From Streptomyces sp. ISL-43 (GTDB taxonomy: Bacteria > Actinomycetota > Actinomycetes > Streptomycetales > Streptomycetaceae), in contig NZ_JAGGOT010000013.1 of assembly GCF_018614195.1 (NCBI RefSeq), positions 248,339-312,338 on the forward strand: DNA of 64,000 nt, given 5' to 3'. This document shows positions 31,800 to 41,628 of this stretch, in pieces. A program made the position numbers and the translations under genes. Under the pieces are notes generated by a model, which was not told the origin of the DNA, searched no databases, and saw only the letters and a list, made by a program, of their open reading frames with translations. Each line of letters starts with the position of its first letter. The first letter of the stretch is position 1.

Positions 31800-33776
31800 G
31801 TGTCAGACGTCCGTGTGATCATCCAACGCGATTCCGAGCGGGACGAGCGCGTGGTGGCCACGGGCACTACGGCGGCGGAGCTCTTCGCCGGCGAGCGCAC
31901 CATCGTCGCCGCGCGCATCGAGGGCGAGCTCAAGGACCTCAGCCACGAGGTGAAGGACGGCGAGACCGTCGAGCCGGTGGAGATCTCTTCCCCGGACGGC
32001 CTGGACATCCTGCGCCACTCGACCGCGCACGTCATGGCGCAGGCCGTGCAGGAGCTGTTCCCCGAGGCCAAGCTGGGCATCGGCCCGCCGGTCCGGGACG
32101 GCTTCTACTACGACTTCGACGTGGCCAAGCCCTTCACCCCCGATGACCTCAAGGCCATCGAGAAGAAGATGCAGGAGATCCAGAAGCGCGGCCAGCGCTT
32201 CGCCCGCCGCGTCGTCACCGACGAGGCGGCCCGCGAGGAGCTCGCCGACGAGCCGTACAAGCTGGAACTCATCGGCATCAAGGGTTCGGCCTCGTCCGAC
32301 GACGGCGCGAACGTCGAGGTGGGCGGCGGCGAGCTGACCATCTACGACAACTTCGACGCGAAGACCGGCGACCTGTGCTGGAAGGACCTCTGCCGCGGTC
32401 CCCACCTGCCCACCACCCGCAACATCCCCGCGTTCAAGCTCATGCGCAACGCCGCCGCCTACTGGCGCGGCAGCGAGAAGAACCCGATGCTCCAGCGCAT
32501 CTACGGCACCGCGTGGCCGTCGAAGGAGGAGCTGAAGGCCCACCTCGACTTCCTCGTGGAGGCCGAGAAGCGCGACCACCGCAAGCTCGGCACCGAGCTC
32601 GACCTGTTCTCCGTACAGGACGAGATCGGCTCCGGCCTCGCCGTCTTCCACCCGCGCGGCGGCGTCATCCGCCGCACCATGGAGGACTACTCGCGCAAGC
32701 GGCACGAGGAAGAGGGCTACGAGTTCGTCTACACCCCGCACGCCACCAAGGGCACCCTCTTCGAGAAGAGCGGGCACCTGGACTGGTACGCGGAGGGCAT
32801 GTACCCCCCCATGCAGCTCGACGGTGGTACCGACTACTACCTCAAGCCCATGAACTGCCCGATGCACAACCTGATCTTCGACGCGCGCGGCCGCTCCTAC
32901 CGTGAACTGCCCCTGCGCCTCTTCGAGTTCGGCACCGTGTACCGGTACGAGAAGTCGGGCGTCGTGCACGGCCTGACCCGCTCGCGCGGTTTCACCCAGG
33001 ACGACGCGCACATCTACTGCACCAAGGAGCAGATGGCGGAGGAGCTCGACCGCACGCTGACCTTCGTGCTGAACCTGCTCCGCGACTACGGTCTGACCGA
33101 CTTCTACCTGGAGCTGTCGACCAAGGACCCGGAGAAGTTCGTCGGCTCGGACGAGATCTGGGAGGAGGCCACCGCCACCCTCCAGCAGGTCGCCGAGAAG
33201 CAGGGTCTCCCGCTGGTCCCGGACCCGGGCGGCGCCGCGTTCTACGGCCCGAAGATCTCGGTCCAGTGCCGCGACGCGATCGGCCGCACCTGGCAGATGT
33301 CGACCGTCCAGCTCGACTTCAACCTGCCCGAGCGCTTCAACCTGGAGTACACCGGCCCGGACGGCACCAAGCAGCGGCCGGTCATGATCCACCGTGCGCT
33401 CTTCGGTTCCATCGAGCGGTTCTTCGCGGTGCTGCTGGAGCACTACGCGGGCGTCATGCCGCCGTGGCTCGCCCCGGTCCAGGCGGTCGGCATCCCGATC
33501 GGCGACTCGCACGTCGAGTACCTGCAGGAGTTCGCCGCCGAGGCGAAGAAGAAGGGCCTGCGGGTCGAGGTGGACGCCTCGTCCGACCGGATGCAGAAGA
33601 AGATCCGCAACCAGCAGAAGCTGAAGGTCCCCTTCATGATCATCGTCGGTGACGAGGACATGGCCGCGGGCACCGTCTCCTTCCGCTACCGCGACGGTTC
33701 GCAGGAGAACGGCGTCCCGCGCGACCAGGCGCTGGCCAAGATCGCCGACGTCGTGGAGCGCCGCGTCCAGGTGTGA
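31800..33776 (+). CDS. thrS: Threonyl-tRNA synthetase
   Basis: Charges tRNA-Thr. 658 residues, class II synthetase: TGS domain (about 1-65), the second additional domain with the editing-type motif [29 protein letters not shown], then the catalytic core with zinc ligand Cys353 in NCPMHN, the motif-2 segment [22 protein letters not shown], and the C-terminal anticodon-binding domain. GTG 31800 follows AGGAGAG. It appears complete. No T-box or leader peptide control was seen; in this group such control is not expected. A strong hairpin follows it. Confidence 0.97.
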   Translation: MSDVRVIIQRDSERDERVVATGTTAAELFAGERTIVAARIEGELKDLSHEVKDGETVEPVEISSPDGLDILRHSTAHVMAQAVQELFPEAKLGIGPPVRDGFYYDFDVAKPFTPDDLKAIEKKMQEIQKRGQRFARRVVTDEAAREELADEPYKLELIGIKGSASSDDGANVEVGGGELTIYDNFDAKTGDLCWKDLCRGPHLPTTRNIPAFKLMRNAAAYWRGSEKNPMLQRIYGTAWPSKEELKAHLDFLVEAEKRDHRKLGTELDLFSVQDEIGSGLAVFHPRGGVIRRTMEDYSRKRHEEEGYEFVYTPHATKGTLFEKSGHLDWYAEGMYPPMQLDGGTDYYLKPMNCPMHNLIFDARGRSYRELPLRLFEFGTVYRYEKSGVVHGLTRSRGFTQDDAHIYCTKEQMAEELDRTLTFVLNLLRDYGLTDFYLELSTKDPEKFVGSDEIWEEATATLQQVAEKQGLPLVPDPGGAAFYGPKISVQCRDAIGRTWQMSTVQLDFNLPERFNLEYTGPDGTKQRPVMIHRALFGSIERFFAVLLEHYAGVMPPWLAPVQAVGIPIGDSHVEYLQEFAAEAKKKGLRVEVDASSDRMQKKIRNQQKLKVPFMIIVGDEDMAAGTVSFRYRDGSQENGVPRDQALAKIADVVERRVQV

Positions 33777-33802
33777 CCCGAGCGCCCGCACACATGCGGA
33801 CG

Positions 33803-33836
33803 GAGCCCCCGGGAAACCTCGGTTTCCCGGGGGCTC
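33803..33836 (+). terminator. Hairpin terminator after thrS
   Basis: A 16-bp perfect inverted repeat (33803-33818 with 33821-33836), inner pairs probably open to form a loop, beginning 27 bases past the thrS stop; ends with CTCCTCC instead of a T-run. Confidence 0.8.
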
Positions 33837-33928
33837 CTCCGCGTCCCGCGCCGCAGGGCCCGGGGTCGCCGCCGTGGTCCCGCCGCTGGTCTTCGCCCCG
33901 GCGACACGCCGGGCGGGGGCAAGGTCAT

Positions 33929-34489
33929 ATGCTGCATCCCATGACGATTGAGCCGGAGCAGCAGATCGGTGTGGGCACGCAGGACGCGTTCCAGCGTCTG
34001 TGGACGCCCCACCGGATGGCCTACATCCAGGGGGAGAACAAGCCGACCGGGCCGGACGCCGGGGACGGCTGTCCCTTCTGCGGGATTCCGAACATGTCCG
34101 ACCAGGACGGGCTGGTCGTGGCGCGGGGCAAGCACGTCTACGCCGTGCTGAACCTGTACCCGTACAACGGCGGGCACCTGATGGTCGTCCCGTACCGGCA
34201 CGTCGCCGACTACACGGACCTGGACACCGCCGAGACCGTCGAGCTCGCGGACCTCACGAAGCGGGCGATGATCGCGCTGCGCAAGGCCTCCGGGGCGCAC
34301 GGGTTCAACATCGGAATGAACCAGGGCCAGGCGGCTGGCGCCGGCATCGCCGCGCACCTGCACCAGCACATCGTGCCCCGCTGGGGCGGGGACACGAACT
34401 TCATGCCGGTCGTGGGCCACACCAAGGTGCTGCCCCAACTCCTCGCGGACACCCGCCAGATGCTCGCCGACGCCTGGCCGAACGACTAG
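33929..34489 (+). CDS. HIT-family nucleotide hydrolase/phosphorylase
   Basis: About 186 residues. Contains the histidine triad HLHQHIVPRW (nucleophile the middle His) and an N-terminal zinc-type CPFC, as in HIT proteins of the Ap4A-phosphorylase/Fhit group. Expected to cleave dinucleoside polyphosphates or adenylylated adducts that arise from faulty aminoacyl-tRNA synthetase reactions, which would fit its place right after thrS; substrate unproven. Start ATG 33929 is preferred for its AAGG; a shorter start ATG 33941 (MTIEPEQQ) is possible. It converges on the next membrane gene with only 17 bases between stops. Confidence 0.9.
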   Translation: MLHPMTIEPEQQIGVGTQDAFQRLWTPHRMAYIQGENKPTGPDAGDGCPFCGIPNMSDQDGLVVARGKHVYAVLNLYPYNGGHLMVVPYRHVADYTDLDTAETVELADLTKRAMIALRKASGAHGFNIGMNQGQAAGAGIAAHLHQHIVPRWGGDTNFMPVVGHTKVLPQLLADTRQMLADAWPND

Positions 34490-34506
34490 GACGGCAGGCC
34501 CCCGGC

Positions 34507-36189
34507 TCACGCGTCGTAGACGTCCGCCTTGCGGGGTGCGGCGTCCTGGATCAGGCCGCTGACGATCGACGAGCGGTTGGTGAAGCGGTCGGTGTCGACG
34601 CCGTTCTCCTCCAGGACCCGCATCGCCGCGGCGTGCACCGCCCGCAGGACCGGGGTCGCGGCCCGCATCGCGTCGTCCGCCATGAAGCGGTGGCGCCACG
34701 GCTGGCCGGCCCAGACGTGGCGGACGCCGAAGGGCTCGGGCAGGACGAGCTTGCCGCCGAGGAAGTCCAGGAGCGGCGGGTACCAGGTGAACGGGGCGCG
34801 CACGGAGAGGCGTACGACCTCGGCCGCGTCGACCAGGGGCAGCGCCCGCTCCACGGTCTCCCAGAACCGTACGGACTTCGGCACCTCGACCACCGGGGGG
34901 CTCGATTTGGTGGTGAACAGGCCGTGCACCGGGCCGAGCGCGTGGCCGGTGACCTCCACGCGCAGGGTCTTGTAGAGCACGGTCACCGTGACCAGCATGG
35001 TGATGACGAGCTGGCCGTCCCAGAGCGGGTACTGGATGCCGAGGTAGTGCCGGTTGCCGGCGCTGAACTGCTGCTCGTTGCAGATCCGGGTGATCTCGTG
35101 CGGCTTGATCAGGAAGGTGTCGACGTCCGCTCCGGTGGGGCGGGCCACTTCTTTGGCGCCTTCGCCGACCGGGGTGACGATCCAGTGCTGGATCGAGGCG
35201 GGCGGCAGGCCGCCGGTGTGCAGGGGGCCGCGCTCCAGCTTGCGCAGCTGGGTGTCGATCGCGCGTATGACGTCCCAGCTGCGGAAGGGGTGGATCTCGT
35301 GGCCCTCGGTCTTGGGGGCCAGCTCCTCGGCCATCTGCCAGCTGCCCCAGCGGGTGCCCATGCCGAGTATGCCCTTGGGGCCGGCGTAGAAGACGGAGTT
35401 GCTGCGGTCCTCGGCGGTGAGCTTGGCCAGGGAGTGGCGCAGGTCCTCGCGGGCCTTCTCGTCGGGGTTGCCGGGGACGGCCTCGGGGATCTTGGCGGCC
35501 ACGCCCCCGCCGCCGGCGAGGAGGCCGTCCCAGCGGGATCGCAGGTCCGCGGCGGTGGCCTCGCAGAGCCGGCGGGCGAAGAACCAGCCGAGGGCGGGCG
35601 CGATGACCATGGCGCGGACGTAGAGGCCGAGGACGCCGGTGACCGGGAGCCGGAACATCAGGACGGCGACCACGAGGCCGACGCCGACGAGGAGCGCGGT
35701 GCCCAGCCAGGAGGAGTGCTTGCCCTCGGAGGCGGCCAGGGTCTTGCGGCTCCAGAAGAGGCCGAGCCACAGGAGCAGGCCGGGGAGGAACACGACCCCG
35801 CAGACGAGCATGATCCAGCGGAGCTTGCGGTCGCGCTCCTTGCGGATGCGGGAGGCGGCCAGGCAGTGCTCCACGACGGTCTGCGGGTCGGCACCGAAGG
35901 ACTGGATGAGCGGTTTGCGCGTGGGCGGGATGGTGCGGGCCTCGACGGCGCGGCAGAAGGCCTCGCCGAGGTTGGGTTCGAAGAGGGAGATCTTGCCCGG
36001 TTTGACGGTGGACTCGTGGTACTCGTTGTTGGCGGTGAGTATGGAGGGCAGCTTGGTGTCCCGCCCGCCGTCCCGGTAGGCGGCGGAGGCGAGCGCGTTG
36101 GTCGCGGCGGTCTGGCCGCCGTTCCCCTGGAGCGGGATCTGCGCCCCCGGCCTGAAGTCGAATCCGTCGTCCGCCACCGCTGCCCCCAT
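34507..36189 (-). CDS. Membrane protein of unknown function, about 560 residues
   Basis: An N-terminal cytosolic part of about 115 residues (DFRPGAQIPLQGNGGQTAATN) contains a motif IPPTRKPLIQSFGADPQTVVEH. Two pairs of transmembrane helices follow, about 127-146 (MLVCGVVFLPGLLLWLGLF) and 163-205, then a long soluble region with a central hydrophobic bundle (QLVITMLVTVTVLYKTLRV). I do not recognise a family, and no catalytic motif was seen. ATG 36189 is chosen; the frame is open to 36342 but those residues are Arg-rich and low quality. It has its own promoter gap, after a hairpin that ends the EF-G-like gene. Confidence 0.78.
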   Translation of the reverse strand: MGAAVADDGFDFRPGAQIPLQGNGGQTAATNALASAAYRDGGRDTKLPSILTANNEYHESTVKPGKISLFEPNLGEAFCRAVEARTIPPTRKPLIQSFGADPQTVVEHCLAASRIRKERDRKLRWIMLVCGVVFLPGLLLWLGLFWSRKTLAASEGKHSSWLGTALLVGVGLVVAVLMFRLPVTGVLGLYVRAMVIAPALGWFFARRLCEATAADLRSRWDGLLAGGGGVAAKIPEAVPGNPDEKAREDLRHSLAKLTAEDRSNSVFYAGPKGILGMGTRWGSWQMAEELAPKTEGHEIHPFRSWDVIRAIDTQLRKLERGPLHTGGLPPASIQHWIVTPVGEGAKEVARPTGADVDTFLIKPHEITRICNEQQFSAGNRHYLGIQYPLWDGQLVITMLVTVTVLYKTLRVEVTGHALGPVHGLFTTKSSPPVVEVPKSVRFWETVERALPLVDAAEVVRLSVRAPFTWYPPLLDFLGGKLVLPEPFGVRHVWAGQPWRHRFMADDAMRAATPVLRAVHAAAMRVLEENGVDTDRFTNRSSIVSGLIQDAAPRKADVYDA

Positions 36190-36333
36190 CGCTGTGCGTC
36201 GTACTCGTGTGCGGGCTGCCCGCGAGGACGCCCGCCGCGGGCGGTGTATCCGCTCTACCCGTCGTTCTACCCGCTCCACCGCGCAGATGAGCTTATCGGC
36301 GGATTGCTCCCCATGGTCATGGGACAGCCAAAT

Positions 36334-36365
36334 GCCGCCCACCTCAAGCGGGTTGGGTGGGCGGC
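36334..36365 (-). terminator. Hairpin after the EF-G-like gene
   Basis: A 10-bp perfect stem (36334-36343 with 36356-36365) with a 12-base loop, 11 bases past the stop on the minus strand and followed by ATTTGG. Confidence 0.75.
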
Positions 36366-36375
36366 AGAAGTGGCG

Positions 36376-38589
36376 TTATGTCAATTGGCTTCCCTTCTCT
36401 GCCTGTTCGCGTAGCTTGTCCGCGAGCTGTGGTGGCATCGGCTCGTGGCGCGCGTACGCCCGGCTGAACAGGCCCGTGCCGTGCGACACCGAGCGCAGCT
36501 CGACGGCGTACCGGCCGATCTCGATCTCGGGGATCTCGGCGAGGACGCGGGTGCGGCCGGGACCGGCCTGGTCGGTGCCGATGACGCGGCCGCGGCGGCC
36601 CGCGAGATCGCTCATGACGGGGCCGACGTACTCGTCGGGGACGAGGACGGCGAGCTCGGCGACCGGTTCGAGGAGGTGGATGGAGGCCTCGGAGGCGGCT
36701 TCGCGCAGGGCGAGGGCGCCGGCGGTCTGGAAGGCGGCGTCGGAGGAGTCCACCGAGTGGGCCTTGCCGTCGAGCAGGGTGATGCGTACGTCGACCAGCG
36801 GATATCCGGCCGCTATCCCACGGGCGGCCTGTGCGCGGACGCCCTTCTCGACGGAGGGGATGAACTGGCGGGGGACCGCTCCGCCGACGACCCGGTCGAC
36901 GAACTCGACACCGCTGCCGGGCGCCAGCGGCTCGACCTCGATCTCGCAGATGGCGAACTGGCCGTGGCCGCCGGACTGTTTGACGTGGCGGCCGCGGCCG
37001 GCGGCCTTGGCGCCGAAGGTCTCGCGCAGGCTGACCTTGTGGGGGACGGGGTCGACCTGGACTCCGTAGCGGGTGCGCAGCCGTTCGAGGGCGAGGTCCT
37101 GATGGGCTTCGCCGAGGCACCACAGGACGAGCTGGCGGGTGTGCGGGTTCTGTTCGAGCCGCATGGTGGGGTCTTCGGCGACGAGCCGGGCCAGGCCCTG
37201 CGAGAGCTTGTCCTCGTCGGCCTTGCTGTGGGCCTCGATGGCGAGGGGGAGCAGCGGGTCGGGCATGGACCAGGCCTCCATCAGGAGGGGCCGGTCCTTG
37301 CCGGAGAGGGTGTCGCCGGTCTCGGCGCGGGTGAGTTTGGCCACGCAGGCCAGATCGCCGGCGATGCAGTGGGCGAGGGTGCGCTGCTGTTTGCCGAAGG
37401 GGGAGGTCAGGGCGCCGACGCGCTCGTCCACATCGTGGTCCTCGTGTCCGCGGTCGGCGAGCCCGTGGCCGCTGACGTGGACGGTCTCGTCGGGGCGCAG
37501 GGTGCCGGAGAAGACACGGACGAGGGAGACGCGGCCGACGTAGGGGTCGGAGGAGGTTTTGACGACTTCGGCCACGAGTGGCCCGTCCGGGTCGCAGGTG
37601 ACCGCGGGGCGGGCGGCGCCGTCCGGGGCGGTGACGGCGACGGGGGCGCGCTCCAGCGGGGTGGGGAAGCCGCCGGTGACCAGTTCGAGGAGTTCCACGG
37701 TGCCGAGCCCCTTGCGGGCGCCCTCGGCGGCGGGGGCGGCCATCAGGACGGGGTGGAAGGTGCCGCGGGCCACGGCCCGCTCCAGGTCGTCGACGAGGGT
37801 CTTGAGGTCGATGTCCTCGCCGCCGAGGTAGCGGTCCATGAGGGTCTCGTCCTCGCTCTCGGCGATGATCCCCTCGATCAGGCGGGCGCGGGCGTCGGTG
37901 ATGAGGTCGAGCTCGGCGGGGTCCGGATCCCGTTCGACGCGGTCGCCGGAGGTGTAGTCGTAGACGCGCTGGGAGAGCAGGCCGAGCAGGCCGGCGACCG
38001 GGGCGTGGCCGTCGGGTCCGGTGGGGCCGTGGAGGGGGAGGTAGAGCGGGCGGACGGCGTCGGGGTCGTCGGCGCCGAAGGCGTCGCCGCAGACGGCGGT
38101 CATCTGGTCGTAGTCGGCGCGGGCGGCTTCCAGATGGGTGACGACGATGGCGCGCGGCATGCCGACGGCGGCGCATTCGTCCCAGACCATGCGGGTCGCG
38201 CCGGACAGCCCGTCGCCGTCCTCGGCGGCCGAGACGACGAAGAGGGCGGCGTCGGCGGCGCGCAGCCCGGCCCGGAGCTCTCCGACGAAGTCGGCGTATC
38301 CGGGGGTGTCCAAGATGTTGATCTTGATTCCCGCCCACTCGACGGGGACCAGGGAGAGCTGGATCGAGCGCTGGCGCCGGTGCTCGATCTCGTCGTAGTC
38401 GGAGACCGTGGCGCCGTCCTCGACGCGGCCGGCCCGGTTGACGGCGCCGGCGGTCAGGGCCAGGGCCTCGACCAGGGTGGTCTTGCCGGATCCGCTGTGG
38501 CCGACCAGCACGACGTTCCGTACGGAACTGGGGCGGTCGGCCGTCAGTGCCCTGCCGGCGGCCCCGGCTTGGTGTGATGTGGCTCCCAT
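36376..38589 (-). CDS. Elongation factor G-like protein (EF-G2 type) lacking the NKxD motif
   Basis: A 737-residue protein with the full five-domain layout of EF-G. G1 GHSGSGKT (30-37) and G3 DTPGYADF are present, and the G2/switch I segment reads RQRSIQL in place of RERGIT. The G4 motif NKxD, which gives guanine specificity, is replaced by Thr-His-Leu-Glu (151-154). Domain IV has RGRHVKQSGGHGQFAICEIEV, as in translocases. Families of EF-G2 are known with weak or no translocation activity; with an altered G4, nucleotide specificity could differ or be lost. ATG 38589 follows GGGAGG. Confidence 0.93.
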   Translation of the reverse strand: MGATSHQAGAAGRALTADRPSSVRNVVLVGHSGSGKTTLVEALALTAGAVNRAGRVEDGATVSDYDEIEHRRQRSIQLSLVPVEWAGIKINILDTPGYADFVGELRAGLRAADAALFVVSAAEDGDGLSGATRMVWDECAAVGMPRAIVVTHLEAARADYDQMTAVCGDAFGADDPDAVRPLYLPLHGPTGPDGHAPVAGLLGLLSQRVYDYTSGDRVERDPDPAELDLITDARARLIEGIIAESEDETLMDRYLGGEDIDLKTLVDDLERAVARGTFHPVLMAAPAAEGARKGLGTVELLELVTGGFPTPLERAPVAVTAPDGAARPAVTCDPDGPLVAEVVKTSSDPYVGRVSLVRVFSGTLRPDETVHVSGHGLADRGHEDHDVDERVGALTSPFGKQQRTLAHCIAGDLACVAKLTRAETGDTLSGKDRPLLMEAWSMPDPLLPLAIEAHSKADEDKLSQGLARLVAEDPTMRLEQNPHTRQLVLWCLGEAHQDLALERLRTRYGVQVDPVPHKVSLRETFGAKAAGRGRHVKQSGGHGQFAICEIEVEPLAPGSGVEFVDRVVGGAVPRQFIPSVEKGVRAQAARGIAAGYPLVDVRITLLDGKAHSVDSSDAAFQTAGALALREAASEASIHLLEPVAELAVLVPDEYVGPVMSDLAGRRGRVIGTDQAGPGRTRVLAEIPEIEIGRYAVELRSVSHGTGLFSRAYARHEPMPPQLADKLREQAEKGSQLT

Positions 38590-38822
38590 GGTGCTCGTGC
38601 CTCCCGGTTGGAGGGGAAATGGGGCTCTTCGAGCTTTGCACTGCCGTCACACCGCGTCCATACGTCGTACGGGAGCCGGTCTCCGGCGGGCGCCGATGGC
38701 CGAAGAACGGCTCCCGTGGTGCGAACCGGTGGGTGCGCGGCGCTGAGGGGGCGAGGTGCTGGCTACGATGGGCCAGCCGGTGGCCGCAGTGGCCACGGGC
38801 CCAGCGACCCTCCGGGAAGGCC

Positions 38823-39497
38823 ATGCTGAACAAGTACGCGCGTGCATTCTTCACGCGTGTTCTCACGCCATTCGCCGCTCTTCTGCTCCGGCTGGGAGTG
38901 AGTCCCGACGCGGTCACCCTCATCGGCACGGCCGGGGTGGTGGCGGGAGCGCTGGTCTTCTTCCCCATGGGCGAGTTCTTCTGGGGCACGATCACCATCA
39001 CGCTCTTCGTCTTCTCCGACCTGGTGGACGGGAACATGGCCCGCCAGGCCGGCGTCTCCAGCAGGTGGGGCGCGTTCCTCGACTCCACGCTCGACCGGGT
39101 CGCGGACGCGGCGATCTTCGGCGGGCTCGCGCTCTGGTACGCGGGCTCCGGGAACGACAACGCCCTGTGCGCGGTCGCGATCTTCTGCCTGGCCAGCGGG
39201 CAGGTGGTCTCGTACACCAAGGCCCGCGGCGAGTCGATCGGGCTGCCCGTGGCCGTGAACGGGCTCATCGAGCGCGCCGAACGCCTGGTGATCACGCTCG
39301 TCGCGGCCGGCCTGTCCGGGCTGGAGACCTTCGGGGTGCCCTCGTGGATCGGGCTGCTGCTGCCGATCGCGCTGTGGGTCGTCGCGGCGGGCTCGCTCGT
39401 GACGCTGATCCAGCGCGTGGTGACCGTACGGCGCGAGTCGGCGGAGGCCGACGCGGCAGCCGCGGCCGACGCCCCTTCCGAAAGCGGCACGGCCTGA
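38823..39497 (+). CDS. pgsA: CDP-alcohol phosphatidyltransferase, phosphatidylinositol phosphate synthase type
   Basis: About 224 residues, integral membrane enzyme with six helices. The diagnostic motif DG-x2-AR-x8-G-x3-D-x3-D is present as LVDGNMARQAGVSSRWGAF followed by LDSTLDRVAD. In actinobacteria this group joins CDP-diacylglycerol to inositol 1-phosphate, giving phosphatidylinositol phosphate, the first step to PIMs. Its position in front of patA and pimA strongly favours this over the phosphatidylglycerophosphate synthase of the same name. A Ser/Ala/Asp-rich tail ends it. ATG 38823 has GGGAAGG upstream. The stop overlaps the next gene (TGATG). Confidence 0.92.
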   Translation: MLNKYARAFFTRVLTPFAALLLRLGVSPDAVTLIGTAGVVAGALVFFPMGEFFWGTITITLFVFSDLVDGNMARQAGVSSRWGAFLDSTLDRVADAAIFGGLALWYAGSGNDNALCAVAIFCLASGQVVSYTKARGESIGLPVAVNGLIERAERLVITLVAAGLSGLETFGVPSWIGLLLPIALWVVAAGSLVTLIQRVVTVRRESAEADAAAAADAPSESGTA

Positions 39498-40402
39498 TGG
39501 GCAAGGCGCAGGACAAGGTGGTCGACGGGCTGTACGGGCTCGGCTGGGCCGGGGTCAAGAAGCTGCCCGAGCCGGCGGCCGCGGCCCTCGGCCGGCGGAT
39601 CGCGGACTTCGCCTGGAAGCGGCGCGGCAAGAGCGTGCTGCGCCTGGAGTCCAATCTGGCCCGCGTGGTGCCGGACGCCGGCCCGGAGCGGCTGCGCGAG
39701 CTGTCGCACGCGGGCATGCGCTCGTACATGCGGTACTGGATGGAGTCCTTCCGGCTGCCGACGATGGCCAAGGAGCGGTTCAGCGCCGACGTGGACATGA
39801 AGGACGACCACATCCTGCGCGAGGCACTGGCCTCCGGACGCGGAGTGATCGTCGCCCTGCCGCACCTGGCCAACTGGGACCTCGCGGGCGCCTGGGCAGT
39901 CACCCACATCGGCGTCCCGTTCACCACCGTCGCCGAGCGGCTGAAGCCCGAGACCCTCTACGACCGCTTCGTCGCCTACCGCGAGAGCCTGGGCATGGAG
40001 GTGCTCCCGCACAACGGCGGCGCCGCCTTCGGCACGCTCGCGCGCCGGCTGCGCTCGGGCGGCCTGGTCTGCCTGGTCGCCGACCGCGACCTGTCGGCGT
40101 CCGGCGTGGAAGTGGACTTCTTCGGCTCGGTGGCGCGCATGCCGGCCGGCCCGGCGCTGCTGGCGCAGCAGACGGGCGCGGTGCTGCTGCCGGCCACGCT
40201 GTACTACGGGGACGCGCCGAAGATGTACGGCCGGATCCACTCCCCGGTGGAGGTGCCCGAGAGCGGTACCCGGCAGGAGAAGACCTCCGCCATGACGCAG
40301 GCGGTCGCCGACGCCTTCGCGCAGGGGATCGCCGAACACCCGGAGGACTGGCACATGCTCCAGCGGCTGTGGCTCGACGACCTGGAGGAGCGCTCCGCGT
40401 GA
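39497..40402 (+). CDS. patA: Phosphatidylinositol mannoside acyltransferase (lipid A acyltransferase family)
   Basis: A 301-residue member of the HtrB/LpxL acyltransferase family. The HxxxxD catalytic box is LPHLANWDLAG, with LVADRDLSASGVEVDFFG and MPAGPALLAQQTGAVLLP downstream as in PatA. It transfers a fatty acyl chain to mannose 2 of phosphatidylinositol mono- or dimannoside at the inner membrane. ATG 39497 overlaps the pgsA stop by one base, and its own stop overlaps pimA by four (GTGA...). The three genes form a coupled operon matching the mycobacterial PIM cluster. Confidence 0.92.
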   Translation: MGKAQDKVVDGLYGLGWAGVKKLPEPAAAALGRRIADFAWKRRGKSVLRLESNLARVVPDAGPERLRELSHAGMRSYMRYWMESFRLPTMAKERFSADVDMKDDHILREALASGRGVIVALPHLANWDLAGAWAVTHIGVPFTTVAERLKPETLYDRFVAYRESLGMEVLPHNGGAAFGTLARRLRSGGLVCLVADRDLSASGVEVDFFGSVARMPAGPALLAQQTGAVLLPATLYYGDAPKMYGRIHSPVEVPESGTRQEKTSAMTQAVADAFAQGIAEHPEDWHMLQRLWLDDLEERSA

Positions 40403-41562
40403 AGATCGGCATCGTGTGCCCCTACTCGTGGGACGTACCGGGCGGCGTCCAGTTCCACATCCGGGACCTGGCGGAACACCTGATCCGCCTCGGCCACCAG
40501 GTGTCGGTGCTGGCCCCGGCGGACGACGAGACCCCGCTGCCCCCGTACGTGGTCTCGGCGGGGCGGGCGGTGCCGGTGCCGTACAACGGGTCGGTCGCCC
40601 GGCTGAACTTCGGCTTCCTCTCGGCGGCCCGGGTACGGCGCTGGCTCCACGACGGGGTCTTCGACGTGGTCCACATCCACGAGCCGACCTCGCCGTCGCT
40701 GGGCCTGCTGACCTGCTGGGCGGCCCAGGGGCCGATCGTGGCCACCTTCCACACCTCCAACCCGCGCTCCCGGGCGATGCTGGCGGCGTACCCGATCCTC
40801 CAGCCGGCGCTGGAGAAGATCAGCGCGCGGATCGCCGTGAGCGAGTACGCGCGGCGCACGCTCGTGGAGCACCTCGGCGGGGACGCGGTGGTCATCCCGA
40901 ACGGCGTGGACGTCGACTTCTTCGCCAAGGCCGACCCGAACCCGTCCTGGTCCGGCCAGACCCTCGGCTTCATCGGCCGCATCGACGAACCGCGCAAGGG
41001 CCTGCCCGTCCTCATGGCGGCCTTCCCCCGCATCGTGGAGGAGTGCCCGGACGTACGCCTCCTCGTGGCGGGCCGGGGCGACGAGGAGGGGGCGGTCGCC
41101 TCCCTGCCGCCCGAGCTCCGCTCCCGCGTCGAGTTCCTCGGCATGGTCTCGGACGAGGACAAGGCGCGGCTGCTGCGCAGCGTCGACGTGTACGTGGCCC
41201 CGAACACGGGCGGCGAGAGCTTCGGCATCATCCTGGTCGAGGCCCTGTCGGCCGGAGCCGCCGTCCTCGCCGCCGACCTCGACGCCTTCGCCCAGGTCCT
41301 GGACCAGGGCGGCGCGGGGGAGCTGTTCTCGAACGAGGACCCCGCGTCCCTGGCGCGCTCCGCGATCGCCCTCCTGCGCGACCCGGCACGGCGCGCGGAG
41401 CTGAGCGCGCGCGGCTCGGCACACGTACGGCGCTTCGACTGGTCGACGGTCGGCGCGGACATCCTGGCCGTCTACGAAACGGTGACGGACGGCGCGGCCG
41501 CGGTCGCCGAGGACGAGCGCATCCCGCTCCGCACCCGCCTGGGCCTGAACCGCGACGCGTAG
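40399..41562 (+). CDS. pimA: Phosphatidylinositol alpha-mannosyltransferase
   Basis: About 387 residues, GT4-family glycosyltransferase with two Rossmann-like domains. Starts VKIGIVCPYSWDVPGGVQFH, with donor-side signatures GFIGRIDEPRKGLPVLM and NTGGESFGIILVEALSAG (the E-x7-E motif). It uses GDP-mannose to mannosylate phosphatidylinositol at position 2, starting PIM synthesis. Acts on the cytosolic face of the membrane, recruited by basic and hydrophobic patches. GTG 40399 overlaps the patA stop. All binding residues visible look intact. Membrane PIMs occur in streptomycetes, though less than in mycobacteria. Confidence 0.92.
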   Translation: MKIGIVCPYSWDVPGGVQFHIRDLAEHLIRLGHQVSVLAPADDETPLPPYVVSAGRAVPVPYNGSVARLNFGFLSAARVRRWLHDGVFDVVHIHEPTSPSLGLLTCWAAQGPIVATFHTSNPRSRAMLAAYPILQPALEKISARIAVSEYARRTLVEHLGGDAVVIPNGVDVDFFAKADPNPSWSGQTLGFIGRIDEPRKGLPVLMAAFPRIVEECPDVRLLVAGRGDEEGAVASLPPELRSRVEFLGMVSDEDKARLLRSVDVYVAPNTGGESFGIILVEALSAGAAVLAADLDAFAQVLDQGGAGELFSNEDPASLARSAIALLRDPARRAELSARGSAHVRRFDWSTVGADILAVYETVTDGAAAVAEDERIPLRTRLGLNRDA

Positions 41563-41628
41563 GCCCTGCCCGGGCCCGGTGGGGCCGCGACGGGGAGGGG
41601 CCGCGGTGGAAAGGTAGAGTCGCCGCCC

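Noticed and set aside
34000..36414. 804-residue plus-strand ORF across HIT and the membrane gene
   Set aside because: Spans two real genes on different strands and has no recognisable domain.
36445..38577. 710-residue plus-strand ORF opposite the EF-G-like gene
   Set aside because: Shadow frame of Gly/Val/Asp-rich composition; the opposite strand has clear GTPase motifs.
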